Assembly (NCBI RefSeq): GCF_016545825.1
Contig: NC_052618.1
Location: 16,567,561-16,631,560 of the forward strand
From: Eucalyptus grandis
Taxonomy: Eukaryota; Streptophyta; Magnoliopsida; Myrtales; Myrtaceae
Direction of reading: 5' to 3'
DNA length: 64,000 bases
A program made the translations under genes and the position numbers. Positions 47,738 to 59,914 of the stretch are shown here, in pieces; the stretch's first letter is position 1, and every line of letters begins with the position of its first letter. The notes under the pieces are model-generated. The model was not told the origin of the DNA, did no database searches, and saw nothing but the letters and a program-made list of their open reading frames with translations.

Positions 47738-50043
47738 CGCGCGACCTACCTCTCGGGAGGGAACAAAGTTTAGGGTATTGCCCAAAGGACGGGCCTAAGG
47801 CCCATGATTGGGCGCGGCTCTCCCAAGCCCATACCCCCCGCGCGTGACATTAGGATATTTTTCATGAATTTTTCACAAAATAAGTCACCACTAGCCTATT
47901 GGGGTCGACTAGAAACCAAGTAAGACATGAGAGCATGACTCACTTCCTACGCAATCGAGAATCTAGGTTCGGGGATTTGATTACACTAATTAACCAATTA
48001 GTGCCCTTTCGGTACCTAATCTTGTTCATTTTAACAAAATGATTTTTGGCATGCAGTTTGAATTGATTTTTATATCCACTAACATATGAGGTAATCATGT
48101 GGGTGCGCAATCATTAAAGTAATATTCATAACTATCAAGATCTTAATTGTCATAAAATTAAACACATGCAATCAAACATAATTAGATATACAAATTAAAC
48201 ATGTAACATAATTAATATACGAGTACATAAAGGTTTAATTTTACGCTAAAATGGCAAGACATGCAAGTTCTAACCAAACCCATCATTTTTGGATTTTCAA
48301 AATTTTTAATTAATTTTTTTAAATTTTAAAATTTTTAAATCAAAAGAAAATTATTTTTTTTAAAATTAAAAATTTTTTAAAATTTTAATATTTTTGGATT
48401 TTCGAAATTTTTTAAAAAAATATTAAAATATATATATTTTTGGATCGACCGATCCGGTCCTCCCAACCCGACTGGGTTCCTGACCGAACCCGGTCGGAGG
48501 CCTAAGTAGGAGCAGGTGGGCCCGACCGCGGGCCCAACGCAAGAGGTCCCCTCCTCTTTTTTTAAAAAGAAATCAAACTTATAAGCCCACACTAAACAGC
48601 CCAAACCCACAAGTCCCTAAGCCCACTACCTAAAACAGCCTAAACCAAACCCTAAGTATAACCGGCCCGATGTGAGAAAAACCCTACCCGGTTCATGACT
48701 TCCGCCCGACCCGGCCAAGACCCGGTTTTGGAGCGGCGTTGACGACGGCGACGACTAGCTTGACGAGGCGGCGCGCGGAGCGAGATGGAGCAGCCGGCCG
48801 GGCGCGTGCCGGAGGCGACCGGCGATGCGCCTTCGGGTAGAGGCAGCGGTGGTGGCGCGTGCTGCGGTCCGGTGCTCGAGCAAGAGGGTGCAACAAGGAG
48901 GTTGAGCGGCGCGTCGAGGTGTGATCGGTGGTGGCACGGCTTGAGGGAGCGACACGGGTGAGGGGTTTCGGTGCGTCGGTGTTCGGCGGAGGAGCTGCGG
49001 GGCCGCAGACAGCCACTGCGTCATGGACCGATTCAAATCACTGGCCGCCGGGGGATTGGTATGAGCTCACGGGCGAGGGGAATCCGGTGGTGGCGCGGCA
49101 CGAGCACGACGAGAGGAGGCGCGAGCCGTGCGGGAGCTCGCTCAATGGTGGAGTAAAGACGGCTCATCTTGCTTTGTTGTTGGGCGCTCGAGTGGGAAAG
49201 GTAACGACAGCCGGCCGCTTGGCACGAGTGACGGAGGAGGTGCGGACCGCGAGTACCAGCGTAGCGTCGACACTCACGGACGATGGAGGTGCAGCGTGGA
49301 TGCGCGGCAGCTGCAGGTCGCAGCAAAGACCGACGGATGAGTAGCGGCGGGGCTAGGTGACGCAACAACGTCGAGGGCACAGATGGACGGTTGTGATGGT
49401 TGCGTGTGGTGGGGCTCGGTGACCGCCTCGGGCCGCGTCGGATGTAGCGGCGGTGAGACGGGAGGTTACAAGCCGCGAGCTCGGGGTCGGGGCGTCCAAC
49501 GCCAGTAGAACGGTCGGAGGCGGAGGCGGTCTGCCGAGACGGAGGTGGCAAGCGCGCAGGGTTCGCCCGACGACGGGGGCTGGGCTCCCCTGGTTCTCCC
49601 CCTTTTCCCCGCTTTTTCGATTTCTCCCCGTTGCTCTCTCTCGGTTTTTTTCCTCCTCTCTCTCTCCTCTCCCCTCCACTAGCCAGCCTTCTCTCTCGAG
49701 TTCTTGGCTCCTTCAAACCCCCTCTCTCTCTTCCGTTCCTCTTCTTTTTTTCTCCATCTCCGATGCCCCTCTCGGCTCCACCCGCTGCCTCCCGCGCCCT
49801 CCCGCGCGCCCTCGTTTTTCTTGCTCGTTTTGCAGGTCCGCGTGCGAAGGAGGAAGACAGCCGGGCGTGGGCTAGGGGAAAGGAAGCTAGGCAGCCTAGG
49901 CCAAATCAGCCCAACTCGACCCCTTAAGCATTTTTTTTTTTTTTTTTATGACAATTTTTTTGGGATTTTTTTTTTTAGCAACTAATTCCTAGTTTTGTAT
50001 GCGATTAAGTTTGAAGTAAAATAGTAAAATTTAGGTGTCAACA
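47738..50043 (-). repeat. E2 5' LTR (about 2.3 kb)
   Basis: Pairs with 39056-41356. The outer end is TGTTGACACC on the minus strand; the inner end adjoins the PBS. ORFs at 49033-49716 and 49453-49875 lie in its GC-rich block and are not genes. Confidence 0.88.
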
Positions 50044-50048
50044 AGCGA

Positions 50049-50350
50049 CTTCGCCGCTTGTTACGCTTGAATCCAAATAAATGTGTGTTTTTAGTGGCAA
50101 CTGGCAAATTACTTGGATTCATTGTAAGCTGTGAAGGAATAGAAGTAGATCCATCAAAAACCAAGGCGACATTTCTGAGATGCCTCCTCCCCTCAACCGT
50201 AAAAGAAGTCCCCGAGCCTCCTAGAAGATTAAATTACATTGCCCGATTCATTTCCCAACTTTCTGAAACCGGGAAACCATTCTTTAAACTTCTCAGAAGG
50301 ATGCACAAATTAAATGGGATGATGATTGCCGACCGGCATTTGAAGACCTA
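50049..50350 (+). pseudogene. E1 reverse transcriptase, C-terminal part
   Basis: Continues E1 after E2: RLRRLLRLNPNKCVFLVATG, KLLGFIVSCEGIEVDPSKTKA and LNYIARFISQL. This is the thumb/connection part of Gypsy RT. The frame from before E2 is one base out, so it was already broken or has a local error. Confidence 0.88.
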
Positions 50351-52480
50351 AAGCAATACTTGATGAAACCCCGATTCTAGTACCTCCAGTCCCGGGCACC
50401 CTTTAATTCTCTTACCTTACCATCAACAAGAATCCTTAGGTGCAATGCTGGCACAAAGGAGCCCCATGACCTCGTATGAGCGAGCCATCTACTATTTGAG
50501 CAAAAAGTTCACCACATCGAACAAAACTATTCCAAATGAGAAAAACATGCGCCGCATTAGTATGGGTGCTGCATAGGCCCGACAGATACCTTGCATTACC
50601 AAACTTTTCCTCGTAACGAAAGTGATCCGATCAAGCATTTGCTTCGCCGCCCAAAGATTGGTAGGGAAAGTTGGCCAAATGGCAAATCCCGATCTCGAAT
50701 TTGACATTCAAGTGATGTCGCAAAAATCAGTTAAAGGATGGGTGATTGCTGATATGTTAGCAGACTATCCTAAAGGAGTACGCAAGGATAATCCCCTGAC
50801 GATCGAATATCCGCGGTAGAAGAAGACACATGGACTATGTTCTTCGATCAGAGCTGTAAATTTGTCGCCTGCACCGGGGCGCCTTTGATATCCCCAAATG
50901 GACAACATTATCCCGTGGCTGCAAAATTGATATTTCCATGCACCAACAATATAGCCGAGTATGAAGCATGCATCCGGCCTGCAAGCGGCTATTGAAATGG
51001 GAGTGACAAAGCTAAAGGTGTTCGGCGATTCTACCTTAATAATCCTCCGCATTGGGCGAATGGAAGACAAAAGACGCCAAACTTGTGCCTTATCATGGTT
51101 ACTTAGAAAATTGGCGAGAAAATTCCAAGACATCTCGTTTGAATACCTACCTAGAATTCATAATCGCCCATGCATTAGCAACGCTATCATCCATGTTGCA
51201 AGCAACGAAAAGGTTAGAAGTAGAGCCTTTTAAAAATTGAAGTCCCGGCAAGACAGCCTACCGCATGGCTATTACTGAAGAACCTATGTCTCGGTATTAC
51301 GATATCATGAAATACGTCTAGAAGCAAGAGTTCCCTGAACAAAGCACTCCCTCTGATCGAAAATACCTAATGAAAATGGCTTCAAAGTTTTTCGTCAGCG
51401 GTGAAAATCTCGTAAAAAAGATCAGCAGGACTCGGGCCCCGCTAGATGTGATGCAAATTGCCACACGAATAATGCAAGAAATACATGAGGGAGTATGTGG
51501 CCCCCTCACATGAATGGATGTATGTTGGCCAAGAAGATAATGAGATCAAAGTTATTACCTGGCCTTAGAATGATTGTGCCAAAGATGTACGGAGTTGTCA
51601 TCATTGTCAAATTCATGGGGATAAGATAATGTCCTCCAACTGAATTGCATCAATTATCTCCAGCCATGGTCGTTTTCTTACGCGGGGCATCGGCGTAATT
51701 GGCCAATTAACCCAAAGGCGCAAACGGGCACCGGTTCATCTTGGTTGCAATTGATTACTTTTCAAAATGGATTGAGGCCACATCATATGCAAGCGCACTG
51801 CACGAAATGTCATGAAGTTTATCAAACATGACATAATCGCCGATATGGCGTGCCGATTCCATCATCATCGACAATGGGACAACCAACAACAAGCCGATTG
51901 ATCAATTATTTTCTAAGTTCAAGATCCAGATTTGAACTCATCCCCTTATCGTCCACAAATGAATGGGGGTTGTTGGAGGCCAACAAGAACATCAAGAGAA
52001 TCCTAACCAAGACGGCTAAAAATTGCCGACTGGCATGAGGCTACCCAGATCACAAAGATATCGAACTTCGATTCGAACTCTACTGGGCAACCCCTTTTTC
52101 CTAGTTTATGGTATGGAGGCAGTTTACTCGTGGAAGTAGAAATCCCTTCCCTACGAATTTTATCCTCTGTAGCCGGATTATCTCGAGGAAGAATGGACAC
52201 AACAAAGGCTCGAGTAATGGAACATGATCGATGAAAAGATCGAAAGCCCTCTCGCTACGGCCGCTGTTATCAAAGAGAAGGTAGCTCGATCATTTAATCA
52301 AAAGGTGCGACCCAAGAACTTCGAGATAGGCGTTAGTCCCGAGAAAGACGCTGCCAATCTTTCCAGCCTCGGAGGCAAGTTCGCCCAAATTACAAGGGTC
52401 CTTATGTAATAAAAGATACTCCCCTGAGGAGCCTCGATCCTAACTAAGATGGATGGGCGAGAATTCTCTAAACCAGTTTA
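50351..52480 (+). pseudogene. E1 RNase H and integrase of a Tat-lineage Gypsy element, multiply broken
   Basis: Plus-strand fragments in several frames give RNase H residues (TWTMFFDQSC, SPNGQHYPVAAKL, CTNNIAEYEACI, AIEMGVTKLKVFGDSTLII; 50820-51040). Integrase follows (IHEGVCGP zinc-site region near 51485, GHRFILVA then IDYFSKWIEATSYA near 51730-51800, SIIIDNGTTNNKPIDQLFSK near 51860-51920, and NIKRILTKTAKN near 51990). A C-terminal region reads FNQKVRPKNFEIGV (about 52295) and ends TKMDGREFSKPV (about 52450). The second RNase H with NNIAEYEA is typical of Tat/Ogre. Stops and frame changes are frequent. Confidence 0.88.
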
Positions 52481-55000
52481 ATTTTGACACTGTAAAAATA
52501 CTATCCTTAAAAGATGTCTCCTTGTCCTCATTGTCAACACTTCTATCGATTGAAATGCCTATACCTTTTCATATATATGAGTGATGTACACACCATCATA
52601 AAGAATGTGTGTTCAAGGACTTAATGAAGAAAATGAATTGTAACACTAGTATTTAGGGAAATGTCAAAATCAAGTAGCAAACTCGATGGCATAACTTGAG
52701 CAAATCGACATTACCCAAAGCAGACGTGTAAGAGTAATCCATGTCAATTTCTACCACTCGGTGTAAAGGACGATCATTCATGAGCCCTATTTAGAAGGAA
52801 CCTTCGTCCCAATTAGCAATCTTAGAATCTCGAAAGCCTCACTCTTGTTCTAGATGCATGCTCGCAAGAAGTATTATCCATCTCAAATTCTGTAGAAGTT
52901 TGAGATACATGACTCGTGCCTAATGCCGCTAATCAAAGATGAATGGGAAATTTCAAAAGGAATGCGTTGGAAAGTGAGTCAAGAACCAGCAATCATGCCT
53001 ATGTGGCCACAAGTAAGAAAGGCCGGTTGAAGGAAGCATGGATTCAGAAGAGACCGGCCATTGACATTCAAGTATCCTTCAGAAGCCAGTCATAAACTTC
53101 CGGGGAAATGCAGCTTGGTGTCGGCTTCTAACACTCACTCTCTGAACTTATATTGACAGAAGTATTGGGATTCAAGGGCCGTGCTTAATGGTTAAAATGG
53201 GGCAAAACCAAGTGATCTAAACCCGAGACGAGAGCAGGGACACCCGATCAAATTCTCCTTTAGCTGATTATTCACGTGTCATGTCCCACCCAATATGAGC
53301 AATCTATCTACACCCATTTGTTAACAGCCGTTTGTTAATAACTCTTTTGATATTTAAAATTCGAATACTTTTGTGAATACCATTTTTACCAAGTAAGCAC
53401 CCCTAAAGCTGTTAATAGGCTTTCCTTGAGAAAAAGCCGTCCATTTATTTTGAATGTACAAACTTTTTGCATCATTAGTTAATGCATACCTTTTTCCGTG
53501 TGAATTTTGCGTGGTGATTTTGTCTCTAAATCTTTGATTCTATTAAGGATTATTAGAATAGACAAACTGCGGAAGAATAAGAGATTAATTGAGCATGCCG
53601 GATGAGGCGTCCGAATGATGACAAAGCCATATCCTACACACAAATCCCATCTATACACTTGTAAGATGAGTACAGAAGATTCCATGACTTGCTGTGGTAA
53701 GAGTTCTCTCGCGAATGGTACGATAACCAAAATGGTGAGAGGCATTTCATTGCTCACCCCATTAAGCCCCATATACGGGTGAAGCCTCATCCACAAAGAA
53801 CCACCCCACACCTGGGCAAGTCAAAAACAAGTCAGCATCACAAGGTGAGAAAGGGGATAGAAATTTTTTCTTTGCTTGCACTTCTGCATCAATCTTCTAG
53901 TGTCTTTATTGCATATGAACACTCGCGCTAATTTAAGTGCCCTAGAGTCATGAAGAGCAATTCTTTCTTCATGCACTTGTATTCATTGTACAACCTGAAG
54001 TGAGTCTGCAATTTTACCCTCACATCAAGACAAAGCGTAGTTATTATAGCTTCGAGCGCCGCTGAAGATGAAGACTCAAGAGTCTAATAACAAAGGCTTC
54101 GATTGCTTGTTAAGATCAGCCTCTCAAGCAACAAGAATGAAAAAGCAGGCATAAAAAGCAGTGTACCCGGTAAAAGCAAGGTCAATGCCCATAAATGAAG
54201 AACTAAAATAAAAATAAAGGCATGAAAAAAGCAAAGTGCCCGGTAAAAGCAAGGCCAATGCCCCCTAGTAAAAATACAGCCAAGAAAAAGTTGTTATGGT
54301 CCATGAGCCTCCATCGTACAAGAAAGACGAGTGACATATGCCGAGACACCATCGCCTCACCCTCTTACATGTGAGCCAAGTCTACGTCACACATTCCCAT
54401 TGTTAAAGTCTTTTCACTAGGGGCACTTCAATTAACATAGGATTTTATATGTGCATAAGCACGCTTGAAGAAGTACGAGCAAGATTACTCTATCTCATTT
54501 CGTAGGGTTCTGACTTGCAAACCCGGAGATGATCGCACAGCATTTTTGTTCATAAGCCTTGACCTCGACGGTCCCATTTGATGAGCCGTTAACCAAGTCT
54601 TCATCACAATTTCAACAAAGACCTCACATTGGTAAAGTTGTACCATTTTTAGAATACTGACCCTCGTTGACATGATGACATGAGCGCAGGTCCTTATAAA
54701 TCCTGCATCAATGGTCAGATAGCATTTTTCCATGAGAGTGAGTGAAAAGTCCTTTCGCACCGAAAAAGTCCCTTATCTCGGCATGCTCAAGATGTCTACA
54801 TTCTAAATGAAGGTTGTCTTTCAAAAATATTTCCCAATGGAATTCAAATGATACACAACCTGACAAAATTGTTATGCATAAATCACATTTAAATTCATGA
54901 ATTTACAGCATATACAATCATGTGTGCATATTGTGCAAATAGCGTATATTTCTCGTGAGATCGAGATATACACGCATAAGCATATCCTCGCCCCCATTTG
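52481..55000 (+). other. E1 3' non-coding region, unique part
   Basis: No recognised gene. It contains two copies of a segment with CCCGGTAAAAGCAAGG..AATGCCC (about 54165-54270), also present in E2 (44160-44230, other strand). Long non-coding stretches between pol and the 3' LTR are typical of Tat elements. Confidence 0.6.
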
Positions 55001-56060
55001 TCTTAAAGTACCTTATCACTATCCAGTACTTCTTCTCACTTCACTTATTCCTGAAAGGTCCCTTGAGTTTCGATGCTTACCGCCGTCTTAGCATCCCATT
55101 GTCTTTGAGTACCGGCCACCGTCCGGATAATTCTTTTTCCTATTACACCGACCTATTCGAGTTGTCCCTAGAGTATTGATACTTGTGACTCACCAAGTAT
55201 CCCTTTATTGTTGGAATACTCTACTGCCGTCTAGGTATCCCTATTATTTTTTAGCACCTGCCCCACCGTCGATACTCCCTTTCCCCCGACACTCGACCTG
55301 CTCAAGTTATCCCGCAGTATTAATACTTGTGACTGACCAAGTATCTCTTGGAATACCTACTACTGTCTAGGTATCCCCATATCTTTAAGTACCCACCGTT
55401 GTCCAGGTACTTCCTTTTTATGACACCCAGCTTACCCAAGTTGTCCCCAAATAGTAGTAGCCACGCATTCCACCGTTTGTGTGTGCTTGTGCCTACCAGC
55501 AGTATGCTTTCTTACACTTGAACCAACCGAGTGGTCCTGTGTTGTATTAAATACTTGTGTTCATCCAAGCATTTCAATACTTTGTACACCCGTGGCTATC
55601 CAAGTGTTCCACCCTTTTATGCCTCGCGTCATCCGTAAGCCTCATGCTACATTCAAGTTTATGTTGCCGTGGAGGTGAGAAACCTTTATGAATATGCGGG
55701 GCACGCCCGATATTCCCATTACCAAGAGGTGAGAGACCTTCACGAATATCCCAGTACACCCTCGATATTTCCCAATTGCCTAAGGTGGGACACCCGCATA
55801 AATATCCAAGGTATGTTCTCAATATTTCCAATTATCAAGTACCCTTCGATACTAATGAATGACCAAGTATCCCCTGCAAGAATTCATACTTGTGATCATC
55901 CAAGTACCCTTCAATGCCTATGGTCACCAAATACCCATTTTGACACCCGCAAAGGTCCAAATACCCTTCGTGTTGGTACTTGTGAATACCTGTGTACTTT
56001 GGATATGCTTTCAGAATGTCCAAGTATCTTCCACAAATCGATGCCTTGATAAAGATCGGC
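55000..56060 (+). repeat. E1 diverged tandem array (CCAAGTATCCC-type)
   Basis: Many diverged units built on CCAAGTATCCC, GTCTAGGTATCCC and TACTTGTGA, with irregular spacing of roughly 40-60 bases. ORFs in it are by-products. Confidence 0.75.
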
Positions 56061-56162
56061 GCATCTACCGAGAAAGGCCAGTACCAACCGGTGTCCTCGA
56101 TACAAATCAGGCACTCCACAAATGAGATGCCCCGAGAAAGGTCGGTGCATCTCCCATCAAGG

Positions 56163-57930
56163 TGACCGAAGAAAGGTTTGGGTCCTAGACAAACCAAAGA
56201 TTGTTTTAACAAGCGACCGAAGAATGGTTCGGTCCGAGACAAACCACTAATTACCCAATAGCAACCGAAGAATGGTTCGGGTCCCGAGGAGCAATTTCCC
56301 CGTCAAGGCGACCTCAAAGAAAGGTTCGGGTCCTAGACAAACCAGTGATTGTTTTAACAAGCGACCGAAGAATGGTTCGGGTCCTGGAGAAGCAATTTCC
56401 TGTCACGGCGATCGAAGAATGGTTCGGTCCGAGACAAACCACTTATTACTCCAATAGCGACCGAAGAATGGTTCGAGTCCTAGAGGAGCAATTTCCCCGT
56501 CAAGGCAACCGAAGAAAGGTTCGGGTCCTAGACAAACTAGTGATTGTTTTAATAGGCGACCGAAAAATGGTTCGGTCCTAGAGAAGCAATTTCCCATCAC
56601 GGCAACCGAAGAATGGTTCGGGTCCGAGACAAACCACCTGACATCTAATAGGCGACCGAAAATGGTTCGAGTCCTAGGAGCAATCTCCCATCAAGGCGAC
56701 CGAAGAAAGTTCGGGTCCTAGACAAACACCTGATTGTTTTAACAAGAACCGAAGAATGGTTCGGGCCCCGGAGAAGCCATTTCCCACTTCGCGACCGAAG
56801 AATGGTTCGGGTCTTGGAGGAGCAATTTCCGTCAAGTCGACCAAGAAAGGTTCGGGTCCTAGACAAACCATTGATTGTTTAACAGCGACCGAAGAATGGT
56901 TCTGTCCCGGAGAAGTACCCCGTCACGGCGACCGAAGAATGGTTCGGGTCCGAGACAAACCACTAATTACTCCAATAGGCGACCGAAGAATGGTTCCGGG
57001 TCCTGAGGAGCAATCTCCCGTCAAGGCAACCGAAGAAAGGTTCGGGTCCTAGACAAACTAGTGATTGTTTTAACAGGCGATCAAGAATAGTTCGGGTCCT
57101 AGAGAAGCAATTTCGTCATGGCGACCGAAGAATGGTTCGGGTCCGAGACAAACCACTGATTACCCAATAGGCGACCGAAAAATGGTTCGAGTCCGGGAGG
57201 AGCAATCTCCCATCAAGGCGATCGAAGAAAGGTTCGGGTCCTAGATAAACCATTGATTGTTTTAACACGCGACCAAGAATGGTTCGGGTCCCGAGAAGCA
57301 ATTTCCCGTCACTTGCCACCAAGAATGGTTCGGTCCGGAGGAGCAATCTCCCCCGCCAAGGCGACCAAGAAAGGTTCGGGTCATAGGACAAACCATTGAT
57401 TGTTTTAACAAAGTGAATCAAGAATGGTTCGGGTCCGAGAAGCAATTCCCGTCACGGCGACCGAAGAATGGCTCGGGTCCGAGACAAACCACCATTACTC
57501 CAATAGGCGACCGAAGAATGGTTCTGTCCTAGACAAAACCACTGACATTTTAACAGCAACCGAAGAATGGTTCTGGGTCTTGAGAAACAATTTCCCGTCA
57601 CGGCGACCGAAGAATGGTTCGGGTCTCGAGACAAACCACCGATTACCCAATAGGCAAATCGAAGAATAGTTCGAGTCCTCGAGGAGCAATCCCACAAGGC
57701 GACCGAAGAAAAGTTCGGTCCTAGACAAACGCCCGATTATTTTAACAAAAAGTAAACAAAGAATGGTTCGGGGTCCGAGAAGTAATTTCGTCACGGGCGA
57801 CCGAAGAATGGTTCGAGTCCGGAGGAGCAATTTCCGTCAAGGCGACTCAAAAGAAAGGTTGTGTCCTAGATAAATCATTGATTGTTTTAACAAGCGACCG
57901 AAGAATGGTTCGAGCCCTAGAAAAGCAACT
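56163..57930 (+). repeat. E1 higher-order tandem repeat, four subunits (about 196 bp)
   Basis: The basic unit of 47-51 bases starts GACCGAAGAATGGTTCGGGT. Four variants alternate. Variant a has AAGAAAGG and ends ATTGTTTTAACAAGC. Variant b ends GAAGCAATTTCCCGTCACGGC. Variant c has ACAAACCACTAATTACTCC. Variant d has GAGGAGCAATTTCCC and ends GTCAAGGC. The order a-b-c-d recurs about ten times, with single subunits missing in some repeats. Confidence 0.9.
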
Positions 57931-58166
57931 CATATCACCAGTAAGATGTGACGCCTGATACTTGCTAAACTCGGGGTTACACCTCTATCTCACTCACTCC
58001 TAGTAAGTAACTATAGGTATCTTCTTATCTCGTCTTAAATATGTAAAGTTATATTGCTCTTTTTGCATAGGATAATAGGTCTCAAATAAAATATAATCTA
58101 CTACGCATGTACGGGTAAAATTTAGGCATCGTTTGTCTTTGAATGCAACTCTCTCGCGAGCTCACC

Positions 58167-58180
58167 TTCAAAGAGGGCAG
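58167..58180 (+). other. E1 polypurine tract
   Basis: TTCAAAGAGGGCAG a few bases before the 3' LTR start. It matches the equivalent E2 site on the other strand. Confidence 0.7.
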
Positions 58181-58183
58181 CCT

Positions 58184-59914
58184 CGTTGACGCCTAAAATT
58201 AGGCTTTATTATTATTTTTTATTTAATTTTCGGATAATAAACCAAAACAAGAAAAACAAAAAAAGCCAAAATAGAAAAGAAGCAAAGAAGTTTCCCCGCA
58301 TGGGCCTCGCCCATCATCGCTCAAGCCCGCCCCTCCGTGTCGCTCTCTTCCTTGCGCCACCGAAGAGCACGCTGCTGGGCAGGCGCGACACCGAGAAGCA
58401 TGAGCGGACGGCGGTCGTGTGCGGAGCAAAGGAGTGGGTGGCGTCGACGGGACGTGTGACCTTGGGAGGAAGCGGCGATGGCCGATGGGATGGCGGTCCA
58501 ACCGGGGTCGAAGCTCGCCGACCGCCACTCCCCGCGCCTATAAATAGAGGGGGCCACCGCGACGAAGGGGGCCGAGAAGAACGAAAGCTGCATCCTCAAA
58601 CCTCCCACCGAGAGACTTTAAGGGGGCCGAGGACGAGCATGCCGAGATCCAAGGTCGTGCCAAAGAAGCTGCACAAAGACACATAGAGACAAAGAGAGAG
58701 AGAGGGCCACCGAGCTCGGGGTCCCCTAAGAGACTTCAGGAGCCCGAGTGCAGGCCGGCCGTGGTGTGGTGAGCTCAAGGGGTCCCCGAGAGACTTCGGG
58801 GAGCTTGACGAGCGAACCCGAGGGAGAGAGAGAGTGTTCCGGCCAGATTTGGACTGGTGCCAGTCCGCCTGTCGCTGCTGCCGCGAACCGCCCTCCCCGT
58901 CGCCGTCCCCGTTCGAGAAGGTAAAAGCATCATTTCATCGAAGCCGCTGCCGCTGTCGCCATTGCCACCTTCGTCGTCACCGCCCGTAGTCGTGCCGGGC
59001 GCCGAACACCTCGGTTCCCCTCCCCTTCGGTGTCAGATTCGCAAAACCCTAGGTTTGGGATTTTCCGGGTCATCGAATCGGATTCGGGCCTCGAGCCGGG
59101 TAGGCTTTCGAGAAGTTTCGAGCGGCGGAAGCGGGTCGACGAGCCGAGTCAGAGCGGGTTGTCGAGCCGGTCATCGGGCGGGTCGGCATCCCTAAATGCT
59201 CGGTCTGGCCGACGTTTTTTTTAAAAAAGGTCGGGGCTCCGCGTGTTTTGGGCTAGCCTGTGTCGAACCCAAACTCACTCGGGATTCCACCTTGGGTAGG
59301 CTTATTAATTTATGTAATATTTAATAAAAAAAAAAAGAAAAAAATAATTTATTTTCAAAAAAATATTTTAATTTCTAGAAACCGAAAAAATGTTTTAAAA
59401 TGTTAAAAAAAATTTATTTTCCAAAAAAAAAATGCCAAAAATAAAAAATAAAAATAAAAAGGGCCAAAAATTCAGAAAAGCTAAAAAGACTTGCATTTTT
59501 CCGTAAATACCAAAAAACCTAAAAATCCCTTTGTGTCCAAAATTAGAAAATACTCAGAAAATGTTTTTTTCCTCCCGAAAATGCATGGAAAATCTCTCGA
59601 AATATCCAAAACCTCAGGGTTTAAACAAGATTAGGTACCGAAAGGGTATTAGTGATTAACTAGTGTAATCAAGTCCTCGATCGTACTCGGTTGTGTAGGG
59701 AGTGAGTATTTCTCCGATACTTCGCTTGGGTTTCTAATCAACCCACCCCAAATCGATTAGTGGCGACTCCATCTTAAAATTGATTTACGTATTAAAACTT
59801 GAACCATTAAATCGTGAATTGGTAGACTTGGGAGAGTCGAGGCATAACTAATTCCGCCCAAGCCATTAGCCTCCTTAGGCGCTTGTACCACATACGAAAA
59901 AAGAGGTCGCGACA
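58184..59914 (+). repeat. E1 3' LTR (about 1.73 kb)
   Basis: Starts CGTTGACGCCTAAAATT (the consensus start TGTTGAC with its first T changed) and ends GGTCGCGACA. Both ends match those of E2. Near its end it shares GTAATCAAGTC and the TAGTGGYGACTC segment with E2 LTRs. No PBS follows, so it is a 3' LTR. The matching 5' LTR is not in the window. Confidence 0.8.
58538..58547 (+). promoter_or_regulatory. TATA box in E1 LTR
   Basis: CTATAAATAG about 355 bases into the LTR, in a GC-rich context. It is the likely retrotransposon promoter. Confidence 0.65.

Larger units (their letters stand above)
39056..50043 (-). mobile_element. E2: non-autonomous Tat-lineage Gypsy retrotransposon (11 kb) nested in E1
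   Basis: Bounded by the target duplication AGCGA (39051-39055 and 50044-50048). LTRs are 39056-41356 and about 47738-50043. The primer binding site lies next to the right LTR and reads on the minus strand, so the element is minus. The 6.4 kb internal region has no RT, integrase or protease that I can recognise, only short unidentified ORFs and three tandem arrays near the 3' end (41515-43200). A block near 44160-44230 is shared (reverse strand) with the 3' tail of E1 (about 54160-54260). E2 therefore looks like a deletion derivative of the same lineage, mobilised in trans. Confidence 0.88.

Noticed and set aside
49033..49716. 227-codon minus-strand ORF and overlapping plus-strand ORFs
   Set aside because: They lie in the GC-rich block of the E2 LTR, overlap on both strands, have arginine/proline-rich low-complexity translations, and the paired LTR at 40000-41170 does not keep the frame.
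56163..57930. Possible CRISPR-like array
   Set aside because: The repeats are head-to-tail without unique spacers, the subunits vary in a higher-order pattern, and the DNA is plant retrotransposon.
58186..58686. 166-codon plus-strand ORF
   Set aside because: Starts at the first bases of the E1 LTR and spans its promoter; low-complexity translation.
59759..59772. TGGCGACTCC at the E1 LTR, at first read as a primer binding site
   Set aside because: The LTR continues for another 140 bases to GGTCGCGACA. E2 LTRs carry a similar TAGTGGTGACTC segment at the same internal place, so it is part of the LTR.
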